DNA of 64,000 nt, taken from UBA4582 sp965657335. GTDB lineage: Bacteria > Pseudomonadota > Gammaproteobacteria > Pseudomonadales > Azotimanducaceae. The notes under the pieces were generated by a model. That model was not told the origin of the DNA and ran no database searches. It saw nothing but the letters and a program-made list of their open reading frames with translations. Made by a program: the position numbers and the translations under genes. The first letter of the stretch is position 1; each line of letters begins with the position of its first letter. Of the stretch, positions 33,798 to 43,451 are shown piece after piece. The stretch is from positions 65,635-129,634 of the forward strand of contig CBFHOH010000011.1 of NCBI GenBank assembly GCA_965657335.1. The letters run 5' to 3'.

Positions 33798-35343
33798 CAC
33801 AACCTCTGAAAGCCAGCCCGAAGAGTTTCTAGGTCATCCCCGTGGATTGGTCGTGCTTTTCTTTACCGAAATGTGGGAGCGTTTTAGCTACTACGGTATG
33901 CGCTCGTTGCTCGTCCTCTTTCTTATCAAACATATGCTCTTTGGCGACAGAGAAGCGGCTCTGATCTACGGTAGTTATGGATCCCTTGTTTATGCAATGC
34001 CGGTGCTCGGTGGGCTCATCGCTGATCGATACCTAGGGTATCGCAAAGCCGTTACTTTTGGCGCAGTACTGTTGGTATGCGGTCACTTTGGAATGGCGTT
34101 TGAGGGACCTGCAGCCGAAGTGAAAGATATTGCCGGCGAGTCTGTCGTTATCCGGTCGAGCTTACATGAGCAAGTATTCTTCCTGTCACTCGCATTTATC
34201 ATCACCGGGGTTGGGTTTCTAAAAGCAAATATCTCAACGATGGTCGGATGCTTGTATCCGGAAGGAGACGTCAGGCGCGATGGCGGTTTCACCATTTTTT
34301 ACATGGGAATCAACGTCGGCGCATTTGTTTCAACTCTGGCCTGTGCTTATCTAGGCGAAACCTATGGCTGGCGTTACGGCTTTGGTCTTGCAGGACTGGG
34401 CATGTTATCCGGATTGCTTGTTTTTCAACTGAACCAAAAATTGCTGATGGGATACGGCGAACCGCCCAAGCCTGAGTTATTGAGGGCCAAACGGTTTGGG
34501 TTTGTCACAACAGAGCGCTTGATTTACCTGATGACAACGCTGGCTATCATCATGGTCTGGCAGCTGATTCAGCATACCTCCGAACTTGGCCTTTTGTTGC
34601 TAGTCGTGGGCGCTGTCGTCGTTGGCTGGATAATCTGGTTTTCTCTAGCAGAGTGTAGCCCGCTTGAACGCGACCGTATGTTAGTCATGTTAGTGTTAAT
34701 TATTGTTTCCGTATTGTTCTGGGCGCTGTTCGAGCAAGCCGGTTCTTCGTTGACGCTGTTTACCGACCGAAACGTCGACAAGGGGGACATTCTCACAGCC
34801 GGGATGTTTCAGTCTTTTAATGCGCTGTTTATTATCATTTTTGCCCCTGTATTCGCGTGGATTTGGGTTTATCTGTCAAACAGAGGACTTGAACCGTCGA
34901 CACCTGCAAAATTTGGCTTGGCGATCATTCAGGTTGGGCTAGGCTTTGCCGTACTCGTGCTTGGGATACAGTTTGCTGACGAGGGCGGGCAAGTGGCTGC
35001 ATTCTGGCTTATTCTGATGTATTTGCTTCATACAACGGGCGAACTGTGCCTATCACCGGTTGGTTTGTCGATGGTGACCAAACTCTCGGTGACCCGTGTT
35101 GCCGCCATGATGATGGGCGTCTGGTTTCTCTCTAGCGCTTTTGCATCGTATGCCGGGGGTATGATTGCTGCCGCGATGGCGATAGAGAGTTCGGCGACCG
35201 GCGATATCGACCCACTCGCTTCCATCGTCGTGTATACCGAAGTATTTGAGAAATTGGCAACAGTGGCGGTTGTCATGGGGGCTGTCTTGCTGGCTTTTTC
35301 GCCCTGGCTCAGCAACAAAATGAAACTTTCAAACGACAGCTAA
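33790..35343 (+). CDS. POT/PTR-family proton-dependent peptide transporter
   Basis: The 517-residue protein has 12-14 membrane segments and the POT signatures: FFTEMWERFSYYGMRSLL (about residues 25-42, the ExxERFxYY motif for H+ coupling), GGLIADRYLGYRKAV, FTIFYMGINVGAF and FWALFEQAGSSL. It imports di- and tripeptides with protons. The start is TTG at 33790, overlapping the CPT-like gene; the ExxER block is at the position expected from this start. Confidence 0.93.
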   Translation: MTNTTSESQPEEFLGHPRGLVVLFFTEMWERFSYYGMRSLLVLFLIKHMLFGDREAALIYGSYGSLVYAMPVLGGLIADRYLGYRKAVTFGAVLLVCGHFGMAFEGPAAEVKDIAGESVVIRSSLHEQVFFLSLAFIITGVGFLKANISTMVGCLYPEGDVRRDGGFTIFYMGINVGAFVSTLACAYLGETYGWRYGFGLAGLGMLSGLLVFQLNQKLLMGYGEPPKPELLRAKRFGFVTTERLIYLMTTLAIIMVWQLIQHTSELGLLLLVVGAVVVGWIIWFSLAECSPLERDRMLVMLVLIIVSVLFWALFEQAGSSLTLFTDRNVDKGDILTAGMFQSFNALFIIIFAPVFAWIWVYLSNRGLEPSTPAKFGLAIIQVGLGFAVLVLGIQFADEGGQVAAFWLILMYLLHTTGELCLSPVGLSMVTKLSVTRVAAMMMGVWFLSSAFASYAGGMIAAAMAIESSATGDIDPLASIVVYTEVFEKLATVAVVMGAVLLAFSPWLSNKMKLSNDS

Positions 35344-35356
35344 CGCTGAGCTTTCG

Positions 35357-35968
35357 TCAACTGATACGTGCCACCCCTCGATAGTTGAAAGTCGCAATCT
35401 TCGGTCCCTCGATGTAACGCCGCTCTATTTCGTCGAAACGAAAACCTGCCTCTACAATCATCTGGTCGGGTTTGCGGTTAAGGTGGCATCCACCCGCCAC
35501 GACAGACCAAAGGGGATCAACCCTATTTTGCCACTTCGCAACCGCGGGTTCAGGTGCCTTACCGTGCTCGACAAAGAGCAATCGTCCTTCAGGTTTAAGC
35601 ACTCGGCGAATCTCGCGCAGCGCGGCCATGGGATCGGGTATGGTGCACAATGACCAAGTAACAACAGCGCTGTCGAAGGTACCGTCCGCTAGAGGAATAT
35701 CCTCAGCACCTTTTGCAATAAATTCCACGTCGATATCAGCATCTGCTGCCAGCGCGCGGGCATAGGTCTGAAGCTCTTCCGAAGGATCCACACCAACCAC
35801 CTGCACGTCCTTTCGATACAAAGGAATATTCAACCCTGAACCTATCCCGATCTCTAGCACCTTACCGGTTGCAAGTGGAATTTGCTTTCTCCGCAAATAC
35901 GACATGCCGGGACTTTGCATCACGGCATTTAACAATTTTGGTAACAGGTACTTTTCGTAGAAACCCAT
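35357..35968 (-). CDS. Class I SAM-dependent methyltransferase (UbiE-like)
   Basis: The 203-residue protein has the SAM site VLEIGIGSGLNIPLY (about 34-48), VGVDPSEE, GAEDIPLADGTFDSAVVTWSLCTIPDPMAALREIRRVLKPEGRLLFVEHG. This is the pattern of phospholipid or small-molecule methyltransferases near PmtA/UbiE. It lacks obvious membrane segments. The acceptor cannot be assigned. It is convergent with the transporter (13 bases) and divergent from the sirtuin. Confidence 0.83.
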   Translation of the reverse strand: MGFYEKYLLPKLLNAVMQSPGMSYLRRKQIPLATGKVLEIGIGSGLNIPLYRKDVQVVGVDPSEELQTYARALAADADIDVEFIAKGAEDIPLADGTFDSAVVTWSLCTIPDPMAALREIRRVLKPEGRLLFVEHGKAPEPAVAKWQNRVDPLWSVVAGGCHLNRKPDQMIVEAGFRFDEIERRYIEGPKIATFNYRGVARIS

Positions 35969-36121
35969 GTCACGTTGACCTTATTTTTTAAGTACATTTA
36001 CAAGCCGCACTCTGACACACATTAGAAGCCGTGCACAATTATTATGCGAGTGGCTACAAATTCTCTGCGATACAGTCCATGATTGAATGTATTGGGCGAT
36101 TGATACCAAAAGGAAGCGAAC

Positions 36122-36877
36122 ATGAGTGGAACAAAAATTGCTGAGCTGAGCGCCATGTTTGAGGCAGCAGAGAACATTGTTGTTTTTACTGGTGCAGGGA
36201 TAAGCACAGAGTCAGGCATCCCTGATTTTCGAGGCCCAAAAGGCATTTGGAAAACGATGACGCCGATCGATTTTTCAGATTTTATTGCTTCTGAGGACGT
36301 TAGACGAGAATCCTGGCGCCGAAAATTTAGCGGCGACTCAGCCATGTCAAAAGCCGAACCGAATGCAGGCCATCTTGGAGTGCTTGAATTGGATCAGCGG
36401 GGTAAATTGGACACAGTGATTACCCAAAATGTTGATGGTCTTCACCAAAAGTCCGGCATCGATGAGGCTAAAGTCATCGAATTACATGGCAACGCGAATT
36501 ACGCGAAGTGCCTCGATTGTCACAAGCGTTATGAGCTGTCTCAAATAGAAGCAATCTTTAGTCAGGATGAAACCGTTCCATATTGCGATAAATGTGGCGG
36601 CATCCTGAAGACAGCGACAATTTCATTCGGACAATCAATGCCGGAAGTACCGATGGCACGCTCACAAGAAGCTGTGATGTCATGTGATCTGATGCTGGCA
36701 ATGGGCTCCTCCCTTACCGTTTACCCAGCGGCCGCATTTCCACGAATAGCGAAGCAAAATGGCGCTAAGTTAGTCATTATTAACAATGAAACCACGGATC
36801 TTGATCCTATATGTGATCTGGTCGTTCACGAGCCGATTGGTCTCACATTATCTGCAGCGCTGAAGCGCCAGAATTAA
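36122..36877 (+). CDS. NAD-dependent protein deacylase (SIR2 family, CobB-like)
   Basis: The 251-residue sirtuin has GAGISTESGIPDFRGPKGIW (about residues 21-40), TQNVDGLHQKSG (about 100-111), catalytic His in ELHGNANYAKC, a zinc site CLDCH...CDKCGG, GQSMPE and GSSLTVYPAA. It removes acyl groups from lysine using NAD+. AGGAAG precedes the ATG. The neighbours, a methyltransferase and receiver proteins, suggest no direct partner. Confidence 0.92.
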   Translation: MSGTKIAELSAMFEAAENIVVFTGAGISTESGIPDFRGPKGIWKTMTPIDFSDFIASEDVRRESWRRKFSGDSAMSKAEPNAGHLGVLELDQRGKLDTVITQNVDGLHQKSGIDEAKVIELHGNANYAKCLDCHKRYELSQIEAIFSQDETVPYCDKCGGILKTATISFGQSMPEVPMARSQEAVMSCDLMLAMGSSLTVYPAAAFPRIAKQNGAKLVIINNETTDLDPICDLVVHEPIGLTLSAALKRQN

Positions 36878-36887
36878 TGGTCGGTGC

Positions 36888-37913
36888 TCAATCTATGACT
36901 GAGGAGATCAGCTCCGTGAGCTCTCTGATGTCGACTGGTTTGCTAATCAAATGCCTGATGTTTACCGGCTGCTCTGATGGGTCATCAATGAAATCATGAT
37001 CTGTGGTACATAGAACAACGGGTATTTTGACGTTTGTGGCATGTAGGTTATTTGCAAGTTCAACCCCTGTCAGTTCCGGCATCACTTGATCAACAATGAG
37101 TAGATCGACTGGCTCATTGTTGAGGGCAAGGTAGTCATAAGCCTCCATGCTCTTGGTAAATACCGTTGCCTTGTAGTGACTCGAGCGCACCAGTTCAGCA
37201 AGAAACTCGGCAATTGATGGCTCATCGTCAACAATGACAACATGTCGCTGGACCAAAGGAGCCGTCGTTTCCGAGCTAGCACTTTTGCTATCTCTACCTT
37301 TGAATACTTGAAGCACTTGGTCTGGCCCCTGAGCCATTTGCATTTGATTTTTGCGACTCCGCTCTTGTTGAATCAGAGCGTTGGCACTGGCAAGTCCTTC
37401 GCTGACTGCATTCTGATATCGTCGAATGGCGGCCAGCTTTTGCCCGGCAAACATTTCTTCTTCCGATAACATCATCGTCAGCAGTTCCGCATAGCCGATC
37501 GCGTTTGCGAGCGCATTGCTAATATCATGTACGAATCTTCTCGCCGGCTTGCTGCTTTCCTGTAACTGTCTACCAAGCATTTTGCTTTCACTGATATCTT
37601 GCACAAACAGGTCAATTCCACCGTTCCTGTTGCTCGAGCAAGATGCCTGAATTGCTTTGCTGCCAATATCCAGCATCAGTTGCAAATCTACACTTTGGTC
37701 CGGATTTCTGTCCTCCACTAAACGGTCGAAGCGCTTTTTTACATCCGGATGAAGAAAATCAATGATGGATTCGCCGGGTTCACAGTGAATAAGCCGCCGG
37801 GCGTATCGATTGACGAACACAACGGCCAGATCTTCGCTCAGATAAATATAACCAAAAGGCGCAAGTTCAAGCGTATCTGTCTCCGTTGGATTCAATGCAA
37901 CTCTCCTTTCCAT
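36888..37913 (-). CDS. PAS – His-box – receiver protein lacking a kinase ATPase domain
   Basis: The 341-residue protein has an N-terminal PAS domain (about 15-110) and a dimerisation-like segment with RFVHDISNALANAIGYAELL (His 129), matching the HDxxNxL..GYAEL box of NtrB-type hybrid kinases. A short helix and linker lead directly to a receiver domain (about 222-341: D229/D230, phospho-acceptor D275 in IVDQVMPELTG, K325). The ATP-binding N, G1 and G2 boxes are absent. It cannot autophosphorylate alone and may be a phosphotransfer or sequestration protein. It lies 30 bases after its larger relative on the same strand. Confidence 0.85.
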   Translation of the reverse strand: MERRVALNPTETDTLELAPFGYIYLSEDLAVVFVNRYARRLIHCEPGESIIDFLHPDVKKRFDRLVEDRNPDQSVDLQLMLDIGSKAIQASCSSNRNGGIDLFVQDISESKMLGRQLQESSKPARRFVHDISNALANAIGYAELLTMMLSEEEMFAGQKLAAIRRYQNAVSEGLASANALIQQERSRKNQMQMAQGPDQVLQVFKGRDSKSASSETTAPLVQRHVVIVDDEPSIAEFLAELVRSSHYKATVFTKSMEAYDYLALNNEPVDLLIVDQVMPELTGVELANNLHATNVKIPVVLCTTDHDFIDDPSEQPVNIRHLISKPVDIRELTELISSVID

Positions 37914-37943
37914 TCAGGTCGGTCCAAGTCAGTCCTGACTTGT

Positions 37944-40136
37944 CTAAGCCTCGTTAGGCGCAGGTACTATAAGTGCCTGAACGACATCGAGCAATTCCTG
38001 TGTATCAAGCGGCTTGTTCAGCACGGAAACGAATCCGGATTGCGGCAGTGGCGCTGATTGCGAGGAAGCGCGTTGCAGCGAGTGATAACCGGTGCATAGT
38101 ATCATGGGCAACTCGGGCCGCTTACTTCGAACCGACTCACACAATTGATCACCGGTCATATCAGGCATATTCTGATCGGTAATGAGCAAATCACAGGGCT
38201 GATGGTCCCTGTTCAAAAATCTCAAGGCTAGTTGCGGTTTGTTCAATGTCGTCACCTCATACCCTGCTCGACCAAGTACGATCGATAAATAATTCGATAC
38301 CAGTTCCTCATCGTCCACCACGAGAATACGCGGCTTACCCGTGCGCTGACGGGTTGATACGGGTCCAAGATGTGGAAAACGACCGAGCCCCCGGTTTTCT
38401 GACGATGCTGCTAGAGTAACGCTTTTAGGCAAGCTATAAATCGTCACAGTGACCCCACGAGCGTCAGCTGAAAGTGACATGTGGCCATTTTGTTGATGCA
38501 GAATCTGCGCAAGTTCAGCCAAATTGCCTGAGCGCCCACTCGCGTCGCCGTAAAAGGCCGGGTTAGTGATGTAGGGCAGGCTTTGTTGATCAATGCGCAC
38601 TCGACCGTCAAACACCTCTCTTGCGTGGGATCCGCGCTCAACCTGTTCACCGCAAACACTACAGTATTCGGGGTTAGAACCGACCACGTAGTCCCGCATT
38701 TCGGTGACGCCTTCGTGATTCGCCTCTGCATCAAAGTACGTTGTCAGATATTGCGTCAAGCGATCGAATCTTTGCGTTAATTGGGATTCCCACCCTCGTG
38801 AGTCGGACTGCATGGACTGTGCAGCGGGTTCTTCTGGTGCCTTCTTGCTCCTGCTCTGCTCCCTGACTAACTTGTCAGCCGCACGACCTGCCGTAACAAT
38901 CGCTTCGACAAAAGACCGCGTTTCTGGTGCTAGCGTTGAATCCGCTTGCAACAGATCTGCATAACCAGTCACAACACTGATGTGGTTTGCTAAATCATGC
39001 TGGTCAACCAGCGGTGGCAGACAAGCCTGTGAACTTGTTTGTTTTTGACTAACTGCCGATTCATGCAAGGTGTCTTCGTCGTATTCTGACATGGCCCGCT
39101 GCGGAGCAAGCAGTCGATGAGTGCCTTCCAGCTTGATAAGTTGCCCGCTTGCACTACGCTGTGTGGCGCTTCCACGCACCTCGATGTAGTGCTCTACCCC
39201 TTCTGAATTTGCTACGCGAAAGGCGACGCGGATTTCGCTGGCACTGCCCGTTTCATAATGCTTGATTGTTTCTAAGATGAGCGGCTTGTCTGCGTTGGCA
39301 ATGCAGTTCCAAAAGAAACCGGCGGACAATTCGCTTTGATCGTATGCAAGAACACCCAAAAGGGCATTGGATAGTTCGAGCTCTCCATTTTCGAGATTTA
39401 CTGACCACTGCCCTACTGAACCTTCTGCCATTTCGTCGCTGTTCGAAGCGACTGAGCGCATGCCTTCCCCCGGTGGGCTCGCGTTCGTTTCTGCTAAAAA
39501 TAATAGCGAATGATATTCACTGCCATTCAGTGGAACCTGAGTCCATTGTTTATCACTTGCTGTATTAATTTGGAACTTTTCACCTATTTGATCGGTGATA
39601 CTAGCGTCAGCCGCGCTGTTCATGCCAACCAGTCGATCTTGTTGGTCCAAAAGCACAACCGGCACGTCGAATATTGATATCGCATGTGACCAGAAGTCGT
39701 CGAAAGCAGGCATAGTAAGGGGAGATAAAAGTCGCAATTCAGTGCGTTTATTGGCGTTACGACTAAGAATCTCGACCTGCCTTTCGACTTTGCTACCCAT
39801 GCGTTGCTTCAATGCAATCGTTTGCTCAATTCTGCTTGGAAAAGCATCGAGCATTCCAATCGTATCTTTGATTATTTGATAATCGTCGTCGACAAAATGC
39901 GGGTATTCACCAAAAAACTCGATACATTCTCTGACGGAACCATATCCCACCAAGTGAGCAAACGCCTGATTGCAGTCGATCAAACTAAAATTTTCGTCGA
40001 GGCTCATCAACGGGTCAGGATAATACTGGACCAATTCGTTTAAACGTCTGAAACGCCTCAATAACACGAGTATCAATACGGCGAAAACAGCGAGAGTGGC
40101 TGCACACGAAACAATCATGACAATCGGTAAATCCAT
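37944..40136 (-). CDS. Membrane-anchored multi-PAS – His-box – receiver protein, degenerate kinase
   Basis: The 730-residue protein has one membrane helix (about 4-27), PAS-like regions at about 33-150, 150-220 and 240-345, a His-box DQHDLANHISVVTGYADLL (His 380) and a receiver (601-725: D608/D609, acceptor D654, K708). Between them residues 480-575 carry EYCSVCGEQVERG (C492, C495), then a remnant of the kinase ATPase end (NGHMSLSADARGVTVTIYSLP) without the Asn and Gly boxes. It looks like a hybrid kinase that has lost catalysis and gained a CxxC element. It is operonic with the shorter receiver protein and perhaps with the 118-residue protein upstream. Confidence 0.82.
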   Translation of the reverse strand: MDLPIVMIVSCAATLAVFAVLILVLLRRFRRLNELVQYYPDPLMSLDENFSLIDCNQAFAHLVGYGSVRECIEFFGEYPHFVDDDYQIIKDTIGMLDAFPSRIEQTIALKQRMGSKVERQVEILSRNANKRTELRLLSPLTMPAFDDFWSHAISIFDVPVVLLDQQDRLVGMNSAADASITDQIGEKFQINTASDKQWTQVPLNGSEYHSLLFLAETNASPPGEGMRSVASNSDEMAEGSVGQWSVNLENGELELSNALLGVLAYDQSELSAGFFWNCIANADKPLILETIKHYETGSASEIRVAFRVANSEGVEHYIEVRGSATQRSASGQLIKLEGTHRLLAPQRAMSEYDEDTLHESAVSQKQTSSQACLPPLVDQHDLANHISVVTGYADLLQADSTLAPETRSFVEAIVTAGRAADKLVREQSRSKKAPEEPAAQSMQSDSRGWESQLTQRFDRLTQYLTTYFDAEANHEGVTEMRDYVVGSNPEYCSVCGEQVERGSHAREVFDGRVRIDQQSLPYITNPAFYGDASGRSGNLAELAQILHQQNGHMSLSADARGVTVTIYSLPKSVTLAASSENRGLGRFPHLGPVSTRQRTGKPRILVVDDEELVSNYLSIVLGRAGYEVTTLNKPQLALRFLNRDHQPCDLLITDQNMPDMTGDQLCESVRSKRPELPMILCTGYHSLQRASSQSAPLPQSGFVSVLNKPLDTQELLDVVQALIVPAPNEA

Positions 40137-40227
40137 GCGCTTATTAGACGACGCTGACTGTCATTTATCTAGCATGGCTGCAATTAATTCTTCGTTTCAC
40201 AACAACGCGTAACATCAGGCGAGACCA

Positions 40228-40584
40228 CTAGGTCGATAGTATTATTCTGTTGAAGTATTCAATGAATTCTCGGTGATGCTTTGAGACTTGAAGGCGCACC
40301 AACGCTTCCTCACCTTGCTTGCTGGTCAGGTACTCAAAACAATCTGCAATCTGGGTTTGTGTGCCCAAAACCGTTTGTATTTCTTCGTTGAGATAGTCAT
40401 GCAGCACCGGCAGGTCGCTTTCATCAATGCCGCTCTTACCCGGGTCTAGCGCTGCGTTACCCCAAATAGTGCAGACGTAAACCTGAAATAGATCTTTATC
40501 AATAAACTTGTCTTCTATTGTGCAGCTCTCGATGATTTCTTGGACAGCCGGTGAAAACCTGATTCTTGCTTCTTCTACATTCAT
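40228..40584 (-). CDS. Hypothetical protein
   Basis: I do not recognise this 118-residue soluble protein. It is predicted helical with an acidic N-half (EEARIRFSPAVQEIIES, FIDKDLFQVYVCTIWG) and a C-terminal helix pair ending REFIEYFNRIILST. There is no signal peptide or known motif. It lies 91 bases upstream of the degenerate kinase gene on the same strand, so a role in that signalling unit is possible. Codon use and the absence of an overlapping alternative gene support it as real. Confidence 0.6.
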   Translation of the reverse strand: MNVEEARIRFSPAVQEIIESCTIEDKFIDKDLFQVYVCTIWGNAALDPGKSGIDESDLPVLHDYLNEEIQTVLGTQTQIADCFEYLTSKQGEEALVRLQVSKHHREFIEYFNRIILST

Positions 40585-40782
40585 TGCTGATGGGTGCTTA
40601 ACTCGAATTGACTTTGGACGGCAGATCTAACCCACCGCCCGGTGATTATACCTCGAATATTGATCGGTACACGGTTTGTTTTCACGCCACGGTAACCTCT
40701 GCTGAAAAGCACTGCTTGATCGTGGTGTTTTTGTAACAAGATCCTCGCTAAACTTCCTCAGGAGCAATATCTCGGTTTAAAA

Positions 40783-41874
40783 ATGCTGGACCCAAGCAAC
40801 CCAGAACTAAGCGCCCTGCCCCGCAAGATTATCCATATTGACATGGATTGTTTTTACGCGGCAGTAGAAATGCGCGATGCACCGGAATTATCAAACAAGC
40901 CGATTGCGGTGGGTGGTGCCGCCGATAAACGGGGGGTGATCTCAACATGCAATTACATTGCCCGGACATTTGGTGTGCATTCCGCAATGGCAACCGCCTA
41001 TGCCCTGAAACTTTGCCCCGATCTGATTGTGATTCCAGGTCGCATGAGCCACTACCAGCAGATATCAAAAGCAATACATGAAATTTTCCGTCGCTACACG
41101 GACATCATCGAGCCGTTGAGTCTTGACGAGGCATTCCTTGATGTCACCGGATCCAATCATTTTGAGGGCAGCGCGACACGGATCGCCGCTGACATTCGTC
41201 GTACTATTGCCAACGAACTCAATCTCACCGCATCAGCAGGCGTCGCGCCCAACAAGTTTTTGGCAAAAATTTGCAGTGATGAAAACAAGCCAGACGGTCA
41301 ATGTGTAGTCACGCCAGAAGATGTAGATGATTTCGTCAGCACCCTTTCTCTAAAAAAAATCCCAGGTGTGGGTAAAGTCACCGTAAAAAGACTCGCTGCT
41401 GAGGGTTTACACACGTGTGCAGATGCCCAACGCATGGGCGAGGAGCAACTAGTCAAGCGATTTGGACGGCTCGGTCGCTTGCTTCACAAACGCTGTCGCG
41501 GGATCGACGAGCGACCTCTGACGACGCAGTGGGTGCGTAAATCGCTGAGCGTGGAAAGGACGTTCGCGGCGGATATCTCTGAATTGACCGACGCTGAAGA
41601 AATCCTCGATCGATTATTCACAGAACTTCAGAAAAGGCTTGCTCCGCACAAATCTCGGGGCATCCGAAATCAGCAAATAAAACTGAAATTTGCCGACTTT
41701 CAGACAACCACGATTGAACGCGCCAGTGATGCCCTCACATTCCGTCTTTTCCAAACCTTGTTACCCGAAATTTGGGCACGAGGCAACGGGCGCAGCATCC
41801 GTTTGCTGGGGCTTGGGGTCGGATTTCAGGATGAATCAAGCACTGACAACGACCAGCAAATGAACTTGTTCTAG
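40783..41874 (+). CDS. dinB: DNA polymerase IV (Y family)
   Basis: The 363-residue protein starts with the catalytic IIHIDMDCFYAAVEMRD (Asp 20, Asp 22) and has SLDEAFLDVT (Asp/Glu near 113-114), TASAGVAPNKFLAKI, helix-hairpin-helix PGVGKVTVKRLAAEGL, the little-finger domain, and a terminal QMNLF that fits a beta-clamp binding motif (QxxLF). It performs error-prone bypass of lesions. No LexA box is visible within 200 bases upstream. It converges on the P450 gene, and the two stops share the palindrome CTAG. Confidence 0.95.
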   Translation: MLDPSNPELSALPRKIIHIDMDCFYAAVEMRDAPELSNKPIAVGGAADKRGVISTCNYIARTFGVHSAMATAYALKLCPDLIVIPGRMSHYQQISKAIHEIFRRYTDIIEPLSLDEAFLDVTGSNHFEGSATRIAADIRRTIANELNLTASAGVAPNKFLAKICSDENKPDGQCVVTPEDVDDFVSTLSLKKIPGVGKVTVKRLAAEGLHTCADAQRMGEEQLVKRFGRLGRLLHKRCRGIDERPLTTQWVRKSLSVERTFAADISELTDAEEILDRLFTELQKRLAPHKSRGIRNQQIKLKFADFQTTTIERASDALTFRLFQTLLPEIWARGNGRSIRLLGLGVGFQDESSTDNDQQMNLF

Positions 41875-43196
41875 CCCGCTATCCGAACAGGCAGCTCTCT
41901 GATGCCGTGAATGAAATTCGATCGTAAATAGGTTGGTTCACCCGTCACCTCCATACGAGGAAAGCGTTTAAGAATTTCTTCCCAAAGTACGTTGAGCTGC
42001 ATTTCTCCTAGACGATTCCCAACACACCGATGAATACCAAACCCGAACGAGAGGTGTTTTCGTGGGTTGGGACGATCAACTATAAACCTGTTGGCATTTT
42101 CGATTCGAGATTCATCCCGATTACCGGAGATATACCACATCACCATTTTGTCACCGGCTTTGATTTGTTTGCCGCGAATTTCAACATCCTGCATCGCAGT
42201 CCTGCACATGTGCGCAACGGGGGATTGCCAGCGAATGATCTCGGGCACCATTTTTGGCACCAGATTGGGATTCTCTAGCAGCTTCGTGTATTCGTCTTGA
42301 TGACGGTTTAGTGCAAGCACACCCCCGCTTATAGAGTTCCGGGTCGTATCATTGCCGCCAACGATCAGGAGCAGCATGTTTCCGAGAAATTCGTTGGGCG
42401 TCATATCCTTGGTCGAGTCACCGTGCGCCAGCGTGGAGATCAGATCGTCCTCGACTAAAGGCGCTGCCGCCCTTTCTTTCCAGATAGCATCGAAATACTC
42501 AAAACATCGCCAGAGTTCCTGAAAGCCTTCCTCGGGCGTTTCAAAAAAATCAGGGTTACTCAGGTTCTCAACCGTGTCTGACCAGTGTATCAGCTTGTGT
42601 CTGTCTTCCTGCGGCACGTTGAATATCGTCGCGAGCGTTTGCCCCGTGAGTTCAACGGACACTTCTTTCACCCAATTAAAGTCGACGTTTCGGGGCAAAT
42701 TATCCAGAATTGTGCCTGCGCGCTCCTGAATCAATCCCCGCAGCTCCTGAATACGCTTGGGCGTGAAAGACGGCGCGACGACCTTTCGCTGATCATCATG
42801 TTTCGGTGGATCCTGCATAATAAACATCGGCAGGTAGAACGGAGAATCTGTGGCCGGTGTTTCGGTCGGTCTACCGCTCATGCGTATTCCACCGTTGTCG
42901 ATATCACTTGAAAACACCTGATGGTTGGAATCAATCGCCATGATGTCGTCGTATGTGGTGGCAGACCAGTATGGTCCAAACATGCTTTCCTGGGTCAGGT
43001 GCATGGGATCTTCCGCTCTTAGACGTGCAAAATAGGGTTCAAATTTATCGTGCTCAAACAGCGCAGGATGCCCGGGGTCTAGATCTGCGAGCGGAATTTC
43101 TGCAGGATCTTGATTGACGTCTATCGCCCATTTTTCCTGCGCCTCGCGATTTGTCACACTCACCTGTTCATTTAAGTCAATTTCGGTACCTGACAT
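41871..43196 (-). CDS. Cytochrome P450, CYP153-like (terminal alkane/fatty acid hydroxylase)
   Basis: The 441-residue P450 has the I-helix oxygen site LLLIVGGNDTTRNSISGGVLALN, the ExxR pair (EIIRW), MWYISGNRDES, and the haem loop FGFGIHRCVGNRLGEMQ with the Cys ligand. The GGNDTTRN, SGNRDE and final FIHGIRELPVRI blocks match CYP153A enzymes, which hydroxylate the terminal carbon of alkanes and fatty acids. CYP153 needs a ferredoxin and ferredoxin reductase; neither is adjacent. Together with four acyl-CoA dehydrogenases this suggests hydrocarbon or lipid use. Family level is inference from remembered motifs. Confidence 0.88.
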   Translation of the reverse strand: MSGTEIDLNEQVSVTNREAQEKWAIDVNQDPAEIPLADLDPGHPALFEHDKFEPYFARLRAEDPMHLTQESMFGPYWSATTYDDIMAIDSNHQVFSSDIDNGGIRMSGRPTETPATDSPFYLPMFIMQDPPKHDDQRKVVAPSFTPKRIQELRGLIQERAGTILDNLPRNVDFNWVKEVSVELTGQTLATIFNVPQEDRHKLIHWSDTVENLSNPDFFETPEEGFQELWRCFEYFDAIWKERAAAPLVEDDLISTLAHGDSTKDMTPNEFLGNMLLLIVGGNDTTRNSISGGVLALNRHQDEYTKLLENPNLVPKMVPEIIRWQSPVAHMCRTAMQDVEIRGKQIKAGDKMVMWYISGNRDESRIENANRFIVDRPNPRKHLSFGFGIHRCVGNRLGEMQLNVLWEEILKRFPRMEVTGEPTYLRSNFIHGIRELPVRIAG

Positions 43197-43402
43197 GTAG
43201 ATCCTTGTCTAAAAGTTCAAAAAAGAGAAAGAATACTAGAACTTTGTGCCGCCACGAATCAAGTAAACTAATCCTGTAAGTAAAATAGACAACAATGTTA
43301 TCCATTTGTACCTCAAACAGGGACTATTAGGTATGATGGCGCACTTCTGAGGGCGTGCTACATCGACTTGCATCGAAGGCATTGCATTGAAGGCATTGCG
43401 AA

Positions 43403-43423
43403 GTGACGTTAACGAAACGTCAC
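43403..43423 (+). promoter_or_regulatory. Inverted repeat in the pyruvate kinase leader
   Basis: GTGACGTT (43403-43410) and AACGTCAC (43416-43423) are perfect complements with a five-base centre, ending 28 bases before the pyk start. It may be an operator or a 5' untranslated hairpin. A direct repeat GAAGGCATTG (about 43374 and 43389) lies just upstream. Confidence 0.5.
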
Positions 43424-43451
43424 GACAGTTACTGAGAAAGAAATCATTATC

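Noticed and set aside
40585..40782. LexA box expected upstream of dinB
   Set aside because: No CTGT-N8-ACAG or near match is present in the gap, so SOS control of dinB is not claimed.
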